From positions 1 through 64,000 of the forward strand of contig CACZHT010000040.1 in NCBI GenBank assembly GCA_902781045.1: DNA of 64,000 nucleotides. Direction: 5' to 3'. Positions within the stretch are counted from its first letter, which is position 1. Each line of letters begins with the position of its first letter. Source of the stretch: an uncultured Bacteroidales bacterium (GTDB lineage: Bacteria; Bacteroidota; Bacteroidia; Bacteroidales; Muribaculaceae). A program made the position numbers and the translations under genes. Below the pieces are notes generated by a model, which saw nothing but the letters and a program-made list of their open reading frames with translations, had not been told where the DNA came from and ran no database searches. Below, piece after piece: positions 15,209 to 23,999 of the stretch.

Positions 15209-16714
15209 TCAGTCCTTGCTCGGGTTCAGGGCCAGCTGGCGATATCTCGAGGGAGTCATGCCGGTGATGCGCTTGAACGCGGTGATGAAGTTGTTCATCG
15301 AGTTGTAGCCCATGCCGCTGGCAATCGCCGCGATGGTGAGCTGCCCATAGTGCTCATCGTCGCTCAGGCGGCGGCACACCTCGCGGATGCGGCCCTCGTT
15401 GAGCAGCGTCTTGAAGTTCTTGCCTAGGTTGTCGTTGATGATGGCCGAGACATACTTGGTGTTAGAGTCCACCAGCCTGGCCAGGCGGCTGAGGTTAAAG
15501 TCTGGGTCGGCAATCACCTCGGCATTGTCCATGACTTGTGTGATTTGCTCGGCCAGCAGCGACTGCTGCTCGGGCGACAAGGGCAGCTCGGAGCTCGAGG
15601 CTGACTCGGCCTCGGCATTCTGTTGTTCGACTTCGGCCTCGGGTTGGGGCAGGGGTGGTGTGGTCTCGCGCAGGGTTGACAGATACTCAGCACGCAGCTG
15701 CTTGCTGCGCTCGTTCTGCGCGATGAGCTCTTGATTCTTGCGCACTAGCAACCGTTGGGCCGACTGTACCTGCCTGTACAGCCTGATGATGACAAACAGC
15801 ACCGCCAGCACCAGCAGCACGATGCACACTAGCAGACCTATCCAGCCCTGCAGCGAGTGGATGTGGCGGTTGATGAGTGTGTTCTCGTAGTCGAACAGCT
15901 CAGCCTTGGCCAGGTTGAACTTGTTGATGTTGAACAGCGAGTCCTGTAGGTTGATGTAGAGCGTCTGACACTTGATGGCACTGTCAGGCTGGCCAAGCTG
16001 CTTGTAGACCTCGCTCAGTGCCTTGTAGGCCTGACTGGTCTCCTCATAGTTGTTCGACCGCTGGGCGATGTCCACTGCCTGGCGATAGCATAGCAGTGCC
16101 GAGTCCGTCTTGCCCCAGCCTTGATAAGCATTGCCCAGCTCATACCACACCGACGGCGAGCACTCCTTGCCGGCCAGTGTCACCGTGCGGCGCAAGTGTG
16201 ACACCGCCTGCTGATATTGCTTCTTGCCCGAGGCGATGAGACCGCGGTTGAACGTCAGGTAGTAGTCTTGCTGCTCGGCCGATGGCACAGGGTGCTGTTC
16301 GAGCATGGTCAGGTAGCGTTCCGCCTGCTCGGCTTCGCCCTTGGCGCAGCAGGCGGCCATCATGTTGATGGCCGTGATGGGCACCATGCGCTCATAGCCA
16401 TCGGCCAAGGCTTGCCGGTTGGCTTTGTCGAAGTAGAAGATGGCCCGGTCATAGTCGCGAAATGCAGCATAGACCATGCCCACGTTGCTCACACACTCGA
16501 CATAGACCTTGCGGTTGCCGCTCTGCTCGGCCTGTTGCATGGCTTGGGTGTAAAGTTTCAGAGCCTCGGCATACTGGTTGGCCACGACACACCGGTTGCC
16601 CGCCTCCTTGAGCTTGAGGCATTGTGCCGTGTCGGCTGCATGGGGTTGGCCATTCATCACCAATGCAAGCCCAACAAATGCGCACACTAGAATATATCGA
16701 CAGAACTGAATCAT
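15209..16714 (-). CDS. TPR-membrane-AraC family transcriptional regulator
   Basis: 501 residues: signal/anchor (1-22), a periplasmic TPR array (about 30-265; repeats such as AGNRCVVANQYAEALKLYTQ and WYELGNAYQGWGKTDSALLC), one membrane helix (about 291-311), a coiled linker with a Glu/Pro-rich part, and a C-terminal AraC-type HTH (about 400-495: FNLSRLARLVDSNTKYVSAI ... IAAIASGMGYNSMNNFITAF, then GMTPSRYRQ). This architecture is typical of Bacteroidetes membrane regulators that sense periplasmic signals. It is divergent from the secreted-protein gene at 16895, which is a plausible target. The ligand is unknown. Confidence 0.9.
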   Translation of the reverse strand: MIQFCRYILVCAFVGLALVMNGQPHAADTAQCLKLKEAGNRCVVANQYAEALKLYTQAMQQAEQSGNRKVYVECVSNVGMVYAAFRDYDRAIFYFDKANRQALADGYERMVPITAINMMAACCAKGEAEQAERYLTMLEQHPVPSAEQQDYYLTFNRGLIASGKKQYQQAVSHLRRTVTLAGKECSPSVWYELGNAYQGWGKTDSALLCYRQAVDIAQRSNNYEETSQAYKALSEVYKQLGQPDSAIKCQTLYINLQDSLFNINKFNLAKAELFDYENTLINRHIHSLQGWIGLLVCIVLLVLAVLFVIIRLYRQVQSAQRLLVRKNQELIAQNERSKQLRAEYLSTLRETTPPLPQPEAEVEQQNAEAESASSSELPLSPEQQSLLAEQITQVMDNAEVIADPDFNLSRLARLVDSNTKYVSAIINDNLGKNFKTLLNEGRIREVCRRLSDDEHYGQLTIAAIASGMGYNSMNNFITAFKRITGMTPSRYRQLALNPSKD

Positions 16715-16736
16715 GAGTAGCCGGTTGATGGGATTG

Positions 16737-16744
16737 CAAAATTA
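16737..16744 (-). promoter_or_regulatory. Promoter -7 element of the TPR-AraC regulator (TAATTTTG)
   Basis: TAATTTTG on the minus strand, 23 bases before ATG 16714. Confidence 0.6.
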
Positions 16745-16848
16745 GTAAAAATTGCTGAAACCACGAATTTCAGCCCTATTTTTTCCTATTTCAGCGAAAC
16801 AGGAAATCTTCTCGACCTCGATGTGGTGCGCGTTTGCTGACTTTGCTG

Positions 16849-16856
16849 TAATTTTG
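16849..16856 (+). promoter_or_regulatory. Promoter -7 element of the secreted protein at 16895 (TAATTTTG)
   Basis: TAATTTTG, 39 bases before ATG 16895, in the divergent gap shared with the TPR-AraC regulator. Confidence 0.6.
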
Positions 16857-16894
16857 CACTACAAAATGATTTACTAACCTAATAATTCAATTCG

Positions 16895-18586
16895 ATGAAG
16901 AAAACAATTTTACTCTCATTGGCAGTGATGGCCGCCACAGTGGCCATGGGCCAGAATGCACGCATGAGCGTCACACCCAACATGGGCGCACAACTGCAGC
17001 AGCGACAGATGAGCAACATCGACCCCATCCAGGCAAAGCGCGGCATCGCCATGCCTAAGGCCGAGGGCGCAACTCAAGACTACATCACCGAGCAGCCAGA
17101 GGGCGAGCTCAAGACCTACGTCCGTTCGGGCGAAAACATGACCGCCGTCATGGGCGGCATCGTCGATGGGTCACAAGTCGGCAGAGCCATGAACATCGTG
17201 TTTGCCCCCGACGGCAAGACCGTGTGGTTCGACAAGATTATCTCGGCCACAACAGCCACCTTCGGCTGGATCAAGGGCGAGATTGAGGGCAACAAGATTG
17301 TCATTGAGCCGGGACAATATGCCTGGTACTACGACTACGGCACTTACTACACCGCCTACAGCGTCGAGCGCATCGTGCCCAACCCTGACGGCGACGCAAC
17401 AAACTATGACACCTACCTGACCGCCGAGGGCAACATCGAGTTTGCCATGGGCGAGGATGGCTCGCTGACGTTGCTTCCGGGCGAGGACGGCGTGGCCGCC
17501 ATCGGCTTGATTCGCCGCACTACCGATGAGTTCCTCGTCGAGTATGGCTATGACGGCAAGTGGCTGGGCTATGGCGACCAGAACACGGTCTACACCCCAT
17601 TTGAGGCGAACTTCAACGAAGGCCCTGCCGAGGGCACCGAGTTGCAGGACTTCGCGATGACCTACGACCTGTATGTCAACAGCACCGAGCGCGCTGGCCA
17701 TCTCACCAAGGGTGCCATCGTGGGCGACAAGATCTACATCCAAGGCGCATCACAGAACTTGAAAAATGCTTGGCTGGTAGGTACCATCAATGGCGACAAG
17801 GTGACTGTCGACAAGCAACTGGCCGGGCTGCTTGACGGCTACTACACCTACTTTGTGGGGGGTGAGATTGTCTCGCAGTACAATGAAGAGACACAGCAGG
17901 ATGAGTATTTCTATGCTCCCATCGAGCAAATGACGTTCGACTACAATGCCGAGACCCGCACGCTGACCAGCGACAACTGCCTGCTGGTGGCCAATGACCA
18001 GAACATGCTGGCCGAGGGCTATATGAAGGTGGCGTTCAACCCCTATGAGGACGTGGCCGCACAGCCCGCCACTCCCATTGTGGGTGAGGACTATCTGCCC
18101 TACAATGTCGAGAGCGGCTCGTGCTTTGTCACCGTCTATGTGCCCTGCCAGGACGTGGATGGCAACTACATCGACGCCAGCAAGTTGACCTACTCAGTCT
18201 ATGTCGATGACGAGCTGTTCACCTTCGACCCCAGCTTCTACTTCTACTTCAATGAGCCGAAAACGGTGGTTGAATATGGCTTCATCGATGACTATCGCTT
18301 CCAGAATCTGGGCGGCGGCCGTGTGGCTATCGAGATCAATGCTGAGCCGCAGCGCACCATCGGCGTGAAGAGCTTCTATGCCGGCGGCGACACTGTCACC
18401 GAGTCTGAGATGGGGCTGTTCTACATCGGTCAGTCGGGCGTCAGCGACATTCAGGCCAAGGCTGTGGCCGGTGTGCGCTACTACAACCTGTCGGGCCAAA
18501 GCAGCGACAAGCCCTTCGACGGCATCAACATCGTGGTGACCACCCACACCGATGGCACCACTACTGCTACTAAGGTCATCAAGTGA
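16895..18586 (+). CDS. Secreted protein with Bacteroidales C-terminal sorting-like tail
   Basis: 563 residues with a signal peptide (MKKTILLSLAVMAATVAMGQ). The body is Asp/Tyr rich and beta-like, with no recognised catalytic motif. The last 40 residues, VAGVRYYNLSGQ ... GINIVVTTHTDGTTTATKVIK, follow the pattern of tails found on many Bacteroidales secreted proteins and resembling type IX sorting signals (YYNLxGQ followed by G[IV]NIVV). That suggests surface or extracellular delivery; the route is inferred. It has its own promoter and a strong downstream terminator and is divergent from the TPR-AraC regulator. Substrate and function unknown. Confidence 0.75.
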   Translation: MKKTILLSLAVMAATVAMGQNARMSVTPNMGAQLQQRQMSNIDPIQAKRGIAMPKAEGATQDYITEQPEGELKTYVRSGENMTAVMGGIVDGSQVGRAMNIVFAPDGKTVWFDKIISATTATFGWIKGEIEGNKIVIEPGQYAWYYDYGTYYTAYSVERIVPNPDGDATNYDTYLTAEGNIEFAMGEDGSLTLLPGEDGVAAIGLIRRTTDEFLVEYGYDGKWLGYGDQNTVYTPFEANFNEGPAEGTELQDFAMTYDLYVNSTERAGHLTKGAIVGDKIYIQGASQNLKNAWLVGTINGDKVTVDKQLAGLLDGYYTYFVGGEIVSQYNEETQQDEYFYAPIEQMTFDYNAETRTLTSDNCLLVANDQNMLAEGYMKVAFNPYEDVAAQPATPIVGEDYLPYNVESGSCFVTVYVPCQDVDGNYIDASKLTYSVYVDDELFTFDPSFYFYFNEPKTVVEYGFIDDYRFQNLGGGRVAIEINAEPQRTIGVKSFYAGGDTVTESEMGLFYIGQSGVSDIQAKAVAGVRYYNLSGQSSDKPFDGINIVVTTHTDGTTTATKVIK

Positions 18587-18620
18587 TGTAGCTACACACA
18601 ATTTTGACAATAATCCTCTC

Positions 18621-18657
18621 AAGGCGCGACCACACCGACGTGGCCGCGCCTTTTTTT
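18621..18657 (+). terminator. Intrinsic terminator after the secreted protein gene
   Basis: Stem AAGGCGCG/CGCGCCTT plus CCAC/GTGG with one internal mismatch, followed immediately by TTTTTTT. Confidence 0.9.
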
Positions 18658-18691
18658 GCCACAAAATGTTGGTCATGCCGCCAAAATGCCC

Positions 18692-18699
18692 TATCTTTG
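18692..18699 (+). promoter_or_regulatory. Promoter -7 element of psuG (TATCTTTG)
   Basis: TATCTTTG, 80 bases before ATG 18779. Confidence 0.6.
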
Positions 18700-18778
18700 C
18701 CCCCATGAATGGGTTTTCGGTCTTCGGCCATGGGCCCAACTAACAACTAAAAACTTAAACTAACAATCGCTAACCGAC

Positions 18779-19684
18779 ATGATCAAATATCTCACTGTCT
18801 CGCCCGAGGTGCAGCAGGCACTGGCTGCAGGCCGTCCTGTAGTGGCTCTGGAGTCAACAATCATCTCGCACGGCATGCCCTATCCGCAGAATGTGCAGAC
18901 GGCCATGCTGGTCGAGCAGACCATCCGTGACTATGGGGCTGTGCCTGCCACTATCGCCGTCATCGGCGGCCAACTAACGGCCGGCTGCACCCCCGACCAG
19001 ATTGAGCACCTGGGACGGCGCGGCACCGACGTGATCAAGGTTTCGCGTCGCGACCTGCCCGTGGTGGTGGCCGAGCGCGAGGATGGAGCCACCACAGTGG
19101 CCACCACCATGATCATCGCAGCCATGGCAGGCATCAAGGTGTTTGCCACCGGGGGCATCGGCGGTGTGCACCGCGGTGCTGAGACCACCATGGACATCAG
19201 TGCCGACCTCGAGGAACTGGCGCAGACCCCCGTCATGGTCATCTGCGCTGGCCCCAAGGCCATCCTGGACCTGCGCCTCACGCTTGAGTATCTTGAGACC
19301 AAGGGAGTGCCCGTCATCGGCTATGGCACCGACGAGTTGCCGGCGTTCTACACCCGTCACAGCGGATTTGGCGTAGACTATCGCCTGGACACGCCGCAAC
19401 AGCTGGCCGCAACATTCCGCGCCAAGCTCGACATGGGGCTGCAGGGCGGCATGCTGGTCACCAACCCCATACCTGAGCAGTACTCGATGCCGGCCCAAGT
19501 CATCAGCCGCGCCATCGACGAGGCCATCGCCGATGCCGACCGGCTGGGCATCCACGGCAAGGCAATCACCCCCTATCTGCTCGACCGCATCCAGCAGCTG
19601 ACCGGCGGCGACTCGTTGGCGGCCAACATCCAGCTCGTGCTCAACAACGCCCGCCTGGCCGCGCAAACCGCCCGATATCTTTAA
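18779..19684 (+). CDS. psuG: Pseudouridine-5'-phosphate glycosidase
   Basis: 301 residues. PsuG splits pseudouridine 5'-phosphate into uracil and ribose 5-phosphate, breaking a C-C glycosidic bond with Mn2+ and an active-site lysine. The family residues are in place: Glu25 in VALESTIISHG, Lys87 in VIKVSRRDLP, Asp143 in MDISADL and the Schiff-base lysine Lys160 in VICAGPKAILDL, each offset by a constant six from the E. coli numbering (31, 93, 149, 166). Motifs VFATGGIGGVHRGAE and the C-terminal LTGGDSLAANIQLVLNNA also fit. No pseudouridine kinase gene is adjacent, so the partner PsuK must lie elsewhere. Own promoter. Confidence 0.95.
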   Translation: MIKYLTVSPEVQQALAAGRPVVALESTIISHGMPYPQNVQTAMLVEQTIRDYGAVPATIAVIGGQLTAGCTPDQIEHLGRRGTDVIKVSRRDLPVVVAEREDGATTVATTMIIAAMAGIKVFATGGIGGVHRGAETTMDISADLEELAQTPVMVICAGPKAILDLRLTLEYLETKGVPVIGYGTDELPAFYTRHSGFGVDYRLDTPQQLAATFRAKLDMGLQGGMLVTNPIPEQYSMPAQVISRAIDEAIADADRLGIHGKAITPYLLDRIQQLTGGDSLAANIQLVLNNARLAAQTARYL

Positions 19685-19740
19685 CTCAATGCACGATGCA
19701 TGTTAGAGAGCGCACATCCATGCTGTTGCTGGGCTGAAGG

Positions 19741-19774
19741 CTTTATGAATTATGAATTATTAATTATGAATTAG
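19741..19774. repeat. ATTATGAATT simple-repeat tract
   Basis: TTTATGAATTATGAATTATT and its continuation fill the gap just before ATG 19780. The same repeat family lies at 1937-1962, 20756-20783 and 34585-34712. Confidence 0.7.
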
Positions 19775-19779
19775 GCAGA

Positions 19780-20670
19780 ATGTACTACTTATTTATCAAT
19801 GATGAGCAGCGCGGCCCCTACTCGATCGAGCAGCTGGCCGAGATGGGCATCACGCCCGAGACCGAGGTGTGGACCGAGGGTATGGCCAACTGGAAACAGG
19901 CCGGCGACGTGCCGCAGCTGACCGCTCTGCTGCAGCGGCTGGAGTATGAGCGCGCTACGCAGCGAACGCATGCCGTGCCGCCACGCCATGCACCCGTACC
20001 GCCAGTGCCGCCCGGATGGGACAACACCCAACCAGCGGCATCGCCGCAACCCTCATCATCGCCGCGGCGCGGCAGCAGTGGCACCAAGTGGCTTGTTGCC
20101 TTGCTCATCGTGCTGGTGGTGCTGGGTGTGCTTGTCGTCACCGTGCCCGACCGTGAGGCGCACCGCCAGGCCATCGTGGGCACGTCGCGCGAGTGGGTCA
20201 ACGAGAAGGTGGAACAGCGCGGCATGGGCGACATCCTGAGCGAGATGGTCAAGTGGGTCTCGGGCAAGGGAGCCGACATTGCCATCGACCAGGTGCTGCA
20301 CGTCGACAACCACTTTGTCTACTCGACCGGCAAACTGATGGTGGGCGACCAGCCCAAGACCATCTCGCTGGGTATTCTGGGGCATGTGTTCACCTTCGGT
20401 AAGGATGACATCGACCGCACTCTGCGTCAGGCCATGGGCATGCCCGACGAGAACGAGCTGCCCAGCGTCGGTGCCACGCCACCGCCAGTACAGGAGCCGG
20501 TAGAGCCTGAGGTCGCTCCCGATGACACACTGGGCAGCGTCATGCCGCGCGAGGACGACGAGCCCTACGACCCTGCCCAGGCGATGGTCGACAGTCTGGC
20601 ACGCAAAGCCAAGGAGGAAGCCATCCGTGTGGCCAAGGAGTGGGCCAAAAAGCAAATCGATAACCTCTAA
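19780..20670 (+). CDS. GYF_2-domain membrane protein with DUF4359-like region
   Basis: 296 residues. Residues 1-50 form a GYF_2 domain (MYYLFINDEQRGPYSIEQL ... TEVWTEGMANWKQAGDVPQL), a module associated with binding proline-rich peptides. A Pro-rich linker follows, then one membrane helix (about 105-125, WLVALLIVLVVLGVLVVTVP), an extracytoplasmic DUF4359-like domain (YSTGKLMVGDQPKTISLGIL) and an acidic/Lys-Ala helical end. The topology suggests a cytoplasmic GYF head with an outer domain. Function not known. AT-rich repeats flank it on both sides, so it is probably a single-gene unit. Confidence 0.75.
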   Translation: MYYLFINDEQRGPYSIEQLAEMGITPETEVWTEGMANWKQAGDVPQLTALLQRLEYERATQRTHAVPPRHAPVPPVPPGWDNTQPAASPQPSSSPRRGSSGTKWLVALLIVLVVLGVLVVTVPDREAHRQAIVGTSREWVNEKVEQRGMGDILSEMVKWVSGKGADIAIDQVLHVDNHFVYSTGKLMVGDQPKTISLGILGHVFTFGKDDIDRTLRQAMGMPDENELPSVGATPPPVQEPVEPEVAPDDTLGSVMPREDDEPYDPAQAMVDSLARKAKEEAIRVAKEWAKKQIDNL

Positions 20671-20855
20671 TTTATTCATAATTCACAATTCATAATGCAT
20701 AATGCCCGTCAACCAATATCGGCATCGAGGCGCGCTGTTGCCAGGCGGAAGATTTTATGAATTATAAATTATGAATTATGAATTTTCTCGGGTGGGTCAC
20801 ACACGCTGAACTGCTAAAAAAACTCAATAGTCTAGGTCGTTTTTAAAACATTTAG
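20671..20855. repeat. Gene-free gap with ATTATGAATT-type repeats
   Basis: Contains AATTCATAATTCACAATTC-like text after 20672 and a second tract at about 20756-20783. No open frame or RNA structure stands out apart from the exbB promoter at its right end. Confidence 0.5.
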
Positions 20856-20863
20856 TAATTTTG
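20856..20863 (+). promoter_or_regulatory. Promoter -7 element of the exbB-exbD-tonB operon (TAATTTTG)
   Basis: TAATTTTG, 83 bases before ATG 20946. Confidence 0.55.
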
Positions 20864-20945
20864 CACGTTTTAGTAGTCTAGCATTGCAAGATGTGGCACT
20901 AGTCACTAGATTTGGAAATAATAACTCGTAACAGAATATAATAAT

Positions 20946-21701
20946 ATGTCACTACTCGCACAAGTCCCTGCGGTCGCCGACTCACTGGCACAGACCGTGA
21001 CCGACACTGCCGCCCAAGCGGCACAAGCCGTAGCCGCACCGGTGGCACAAGCTACACAAGCGGCCGAACCCGTTGTCAAAGAACTCTCGGTGTGGAACCT
21101 GACCATGGCCGGTGGATGGCTGATGATTCCCCTGGCATTGTTGGCCGTGGTGAGCATCTACATCTTCTTTGAGCGTCTGTTTGCCGTCAACCGGGCTTCC
21201 AAGGAAGACTCGGCCTTCATGGAGAAAATCAAGAATTATATCCACCGTGGCGAGGTTGAGCAGGCCGCACAGTTGTGCAAGGACACTAACACGCCCTACG
21301 CCCGCATGATTGAGAAGGGTGTGAGCCGCATCGGGCGACCCATGAACGATGTGCTTGTGGCCATCGAGAATGTGGGCAACATGGAGATTGCCAAGCTCGA
21401 GAAGGGCTTCAACTGGCTGGCTACTACAGCAGCCGGTGCGCCCATGATAGGCTTCCTGGGCACTGTCACTGGCATGGTTCAGGCTTTCTTCCAGCTGGCC
21501 AGCGCCGGACAGAACAGCAATGTCACCATCCTGGCCAGCGGCATTTATGAGGCGCTTGTCACCACTGTGGGCGGTCTGATTGTGGGCATCCTGGCACTGT
21601 TTGCCTACAACTATCTTACCAGCCGTGTCAACAAGGTGATGAACAAGCTTGAGGGCAAATCGATGGAGTTTATGGACCTGCTCAACGAGCCGGCCAAGTA
21701 A
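20946..21701 (+). CDS. exbB: MotA/TolQ/ExbB proton channel protein
   Basis: 251 residues. An unusual Ala/Gln/Val-rich N-terminal stretch (about 5-45) precedes the first membrane helix (GGWLMIPLALLAVVSIYIFF). The ExbB core follows: FERLFAVNRAS, the cytoplasmic loop, and the last two helices (LATTAAGAPMIGFLGTVTGM, GGLIVGILALFAYNYL). With ExbD it forms the inner-membrane proton channel that energises TonB, which in turn drives SusC-type receptors such as those at 54-61 kb. First gene of exbB-exbD-tonB. ExbB versus TolQ is decided by the adjacent tonB. Confidence 0.9.
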   Translation: MSLLAQVPAVADSLAQTVTDTAAQAAQAVAAPVAQATQAAEPVVKELSVWNLTMAGGWLMIPLALLAVVSIYIFFERLFAVNRASKEDSAFMEKIKNYIHRGEVEQAAQLCKDTNTPYARMIEKGVSRIGRPMNDVLVAIENVGNMEIAKLEKGFNWLATTAAGAPMIGFLGTVTGMVQAFFQLASAGQNSNVTILASGIYEALVTTVGGLIVGILALFAYNYLTSRVNKVMNKLEGKSMEFMDLLNEPAK

Positions 21702-21715
21702 AAAAGCGTGTGACT

Positions 21716-22201
21716 ATGGCACTGAAACGACAACACGAGACCCTGTCGATGTTCAGCATGGCGTCGATGACCGATGTCATCTTCTTGCTGCTCATCTTCT
21801 TCATGGTCACCTCGACATTCGTCTTCCCATCGGCACTTGAGGTAAACCTGCCCCAGAGCGGACAGCAGACTGCTCTCAAGCCCACCACACGCATCTACAT
21901 CGACGAGGAGATGAACATGTTTGCCACGCAGGGCGACAGCATCAGCGAGGGAGCGCTCGTGCCCCTGCTGCCCGAGCAACTCGAACCGTTCATGCAGAGC
22001 GTGCAGGCGGCCAACCCGCAGGAGTTCATCGCCCTCTATGCCGACGAGGCCGTACCCTATGGGCGCATCGTCGACATCTTGGACAAGGGCTCGAAGTGCG
22101 GGCTGAAGGTGGTGCTCGCCACCAAACCCGCCTCGACCACCTACGCTGCGCAGAGTCCTACTCCTCAGCCCACACCCATGGCCGAGCAGCCCGAATTGTG
22201 A
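21716..22201 (+). CDS. exbD: ExbD/TolR-family biopolymer transport protein
   Basis: 161 residues: a short cytoplasmic start (MALKRQHETLSMFSMASMTD), one membrane helix carrying the conserved Asp (MTDVIFLLLIFFMVTSTFVF, the Asp thought to pass protons), then a periplasmic ExbD domain with IYADEAVPYGRIVDILDKGS. The start is ATG 21716, 14 bases after exbB; the in-frame GTG two codons upstream is less likely. Many Bacteroidetes operons carry two exbD copies; here there is one, followed by tonB. Confidence 0.9.
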   Translation: MALKRQHETLSMFSMASMTDVIFLLLIFFMVTSTFVFPSALEVNLPQSGQQTALKPTTRIYIDEEMNMFATQGDSISEGALVPLLPEQLEPFMQSVQAANPQEFIALYADEAVPYGRIVDILDKGSKCGLKVVLATKPASTTYAAQSPTPQPTPMAEQPEL

Positions 22202-22315
22202 TTGAGAGACAACAAGCAAGCAGCGAGAAACAAGAAGCGAGGCAGATGCTTCACTATTCTCAAGTTCCAGTTCTCAATTCAGAAAATTCTCAATTTTCAA
22301 TTCAGAAAAAATTAA

Positions 22316-23152
22316 ATGGATAATCACAAAAGCAAAATAGCGGCCTTGTTGCTGACCCTGCTGCTGATGGTCGGGACGGTGCTGGTGATGATCTACACCA
22401 ACCTGCACTATGAGTACCCGCCCAAGGGCATGGAGCTGGCGCAGCTGCGGCAGGACACCATCATGTTCGGGGGCGAGTTTGTTGAGCTGGGCAATCTGCC
22501 CGACCTCTCGCAGAACGAGCAGATGGAGCTGGACACGCCCACGCCCAGCGAGCAGCAGAGCGACCAGCCCGACGTGGAGGGCGACGACCTGGAGGATGCA
22601 GGCGAACCCGTGCCAAAGCCCGAACCAAAGCCTGTGGTCACTGCCAAGCAAGAGTCGCCCATGAAGGTCAAAGAGAAACCCAAAGAGGAGAAGCCCCAGA
22701 AGACCGGCCCGGCCAAGAGCGACAAACCTGAAACCAAGAAGGAGCAGGTGAAGCGCGGCAAGGAGACCACCACACCAAAGAACGATCGCGTCAAGGATGC
22801 CTTCGGCAAGAGCACTGGCACCACTACCAGTAAGACGGGCTCGCCTGGCGGCAACGCCTCGCAGGGCGAGCGCAGCGGACAGCCAGGCATCAGCGGCCTG
22901 GTGGGCTATACTGCCGAGTATTGGGGGCGACCTCACAGCAAGTGGACTGGCAAAGTCAACGTGAAGGTGCGTGTCAATCCGCGCGGCAAGGTCATCGAGG
23001 CACATGCCGTCAGCGGCAGTGGCGAGGCGTGGGCTCATCCCGAGGTGCGGCGCTCATGCGAGCAGGCAGCACGAGAGAGCGCATTCTCGGTGCCCAAGAA
23101 CCGCACCAGTGAGGGCATTGGCACAATCACATGGCGTTTTATCGATCGGTAA
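22316..23152 (+). CDS. tonB: TonB-like energy transducer
   Basis: 278 residues: a short cytoplasmic start, one membrane helix (about 9-27, AALLLTLLLMVGTVLVMIY), a long periplasmic Pro/Lys/Glu-rich spacer (about 85-180, with PVPKPEPKPVV) and a C-terminal TonB domain (about 200-278: WTGKVNVKVRVNPRGKVIEA ... CEQAARESAFSVPK). It spans the periplasm to pull on TonB boxes of outer-membrane receptors using the ExbB-ExbD proton flow. A 114-base gap of simple repeats separates it from exbD. Receptor specificity cannot be read from sequence. Confidence 0.88.
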   Translation: MDNHKSKIAALLLTLLLMVGTVLVMIYTNLHYEYPPKGMELAQLRQDTIMFGGEFVELGNLPDLSQNEQMELDTPTPSEQQSDQPDVEGDDLEDAGEPVPKPEPKPVVTAKQESPMKVKEKPKEEKPQKTGPAKSDKPETKKEQVKRGKETTTPKNDRVKDAFGKSTGTTTSKTGSPGGNASQGERSGQPGISGLVGYTAEYWGRPHSKWTGKVNVKVRVNPRGKVIEAHAVSGSGEAWAHPEVRRSCEQAARESAFSVPKNRTSEGIGTITWRFIDR

Positions 23153-23163
23153 GCAAAAAACAC

Positions 23164-23199
23164 AATGACCGCTACCCCCAGTGTGGAGCAGCGGTCATT
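23164..23199. terminator. Bidirectional hairpin between tonB and the barrel gene
   Basis: AATGACCGCT pairs with AGCGGTCATT between convergent genes; short A run before it and TTGTTGT after it. Confidence 0.7.
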
Positions 23200-23221
23200 G
23201 TTGTGCCGTGATGGGAGGGCT

Positions 23222-23794
23222 TCAGAATTTGTAGCCCAGCGAGATGTAGAAGTTATGGTCCTTGGTGTTGACGTCACTGTCCTTGATGACATCAGTCAGG
23301 CCACCGTCATAGCCCATCGAGATAACATATCGGCGATTGAGCTCGACACCGGCACGAACGCCCAGGCCGGCCTCAAAGCGCTTCAGACCATTAGCGTCAT
23401 TGAATACGCTCATGCCCTCGGTCTTGCCAAACAATCCGATGGCCACAAAGGGACCACATTCGCCAAATACGGCCACATCGTCGCTGAAGGCATAGTTGTA
23501 GCCAAGATGCACAGGGATGTCAAGATAGAACGGATTGAACGTCAAGCCTTCGGCACTGGCTCCGCGCAACGACAATAAAGCCGCACCGTTGACATACAGC
23601 CCTTCAGTGACACGTGGCGCACCCACAGTGATACGCAAACCGGCATGGAAACCGATGCGAGAGCTGAAGCCCTCACCATTGAGGCTCGACACATTCATCC
23701 CGGCTACAACCTCCTTATCCACATTGCCGCCAGCTGCCTGAGCACTGGTCAGTGCGGCCATTGCGACCATCAGCAATACAATAATCTTCTTCAT
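23222..23794 (-). CDS. Outer-membrane beta-barrel protein (PorT/OmpW-like size)
   Basis: 190 residues with a signal peptide (MKKIIVLLMVAMAALTSAQA) and a set of alternating amphipathic strands ending in aromatic residues, closing with FYISLGYKF, the typical C-terminal barrel signature with final Phe. Strand-turn motifs such as IGFHAGLRITVGAP and AGVELNRRYVISMGYDGG fit an eight-stranded barrel. The start is ATG 23794, because it gives a clean signal peptide; an in-frame extension upstream has no such support and would pass the promoter TACTTTTG. Function unknown, perhaps structural or transport. Confidence 0.82.
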   Translation of the reverse strand: MKKIIVLLMVAMAALTSAQAAGGNVDKEVVAGMNVSSLNGEGFSSRIGFHAGLRITVGAPRVTEGLYVNGAALLSLRGASAEGLTFNPFYLDIPVHLGYNYAFSDDVAVFGECGPFVAIGLFGKTEGMSVFNDANGLKRFEAGLGVRAGVELNRRYVISMGYDGGLTDVIKDSDVNTKDHNFYISLGYKF

Positions 23795-23822
23795 TTCATT
23801 TGCTCGTTTTGATTTGTGGCCG

Positions 23823-23830
23823 CAAAAGTA
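23823..23830 (-). promoter_or_regulatory. Promoter -7 element of the barrel gene (TACTTTTG)
   Basis: TACTTTTG on the minus strand, 29 bases before ATG 23794. Confidence 0.55.
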
Positions 23831-23961
23831 CAAAAAAACTGCGAAACACCACCCATCGCTCCTCAAAAACTCTTTCATCGGTTTGTCGGCAATTTTGGTA
23901 CGATTCTCTATTTCTTTCAGCCGTTTGGTCTATCCGATTTGCCATGTTGGCAATTTAGGGC

Positions 23962-23969
23962 TAACTTTG
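23962..23969 (+). promoter_or_regulatory. Promoter -7 element of the LytS-like kinase gene (TAACTTTG)
   Basis: TAACTTTG, 31 bases before ATG 24000. Confidence 0.6.
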
Positions 23970-23999
23970 TAGCGTACTAACAGTCGCTTTCTCGAAACA

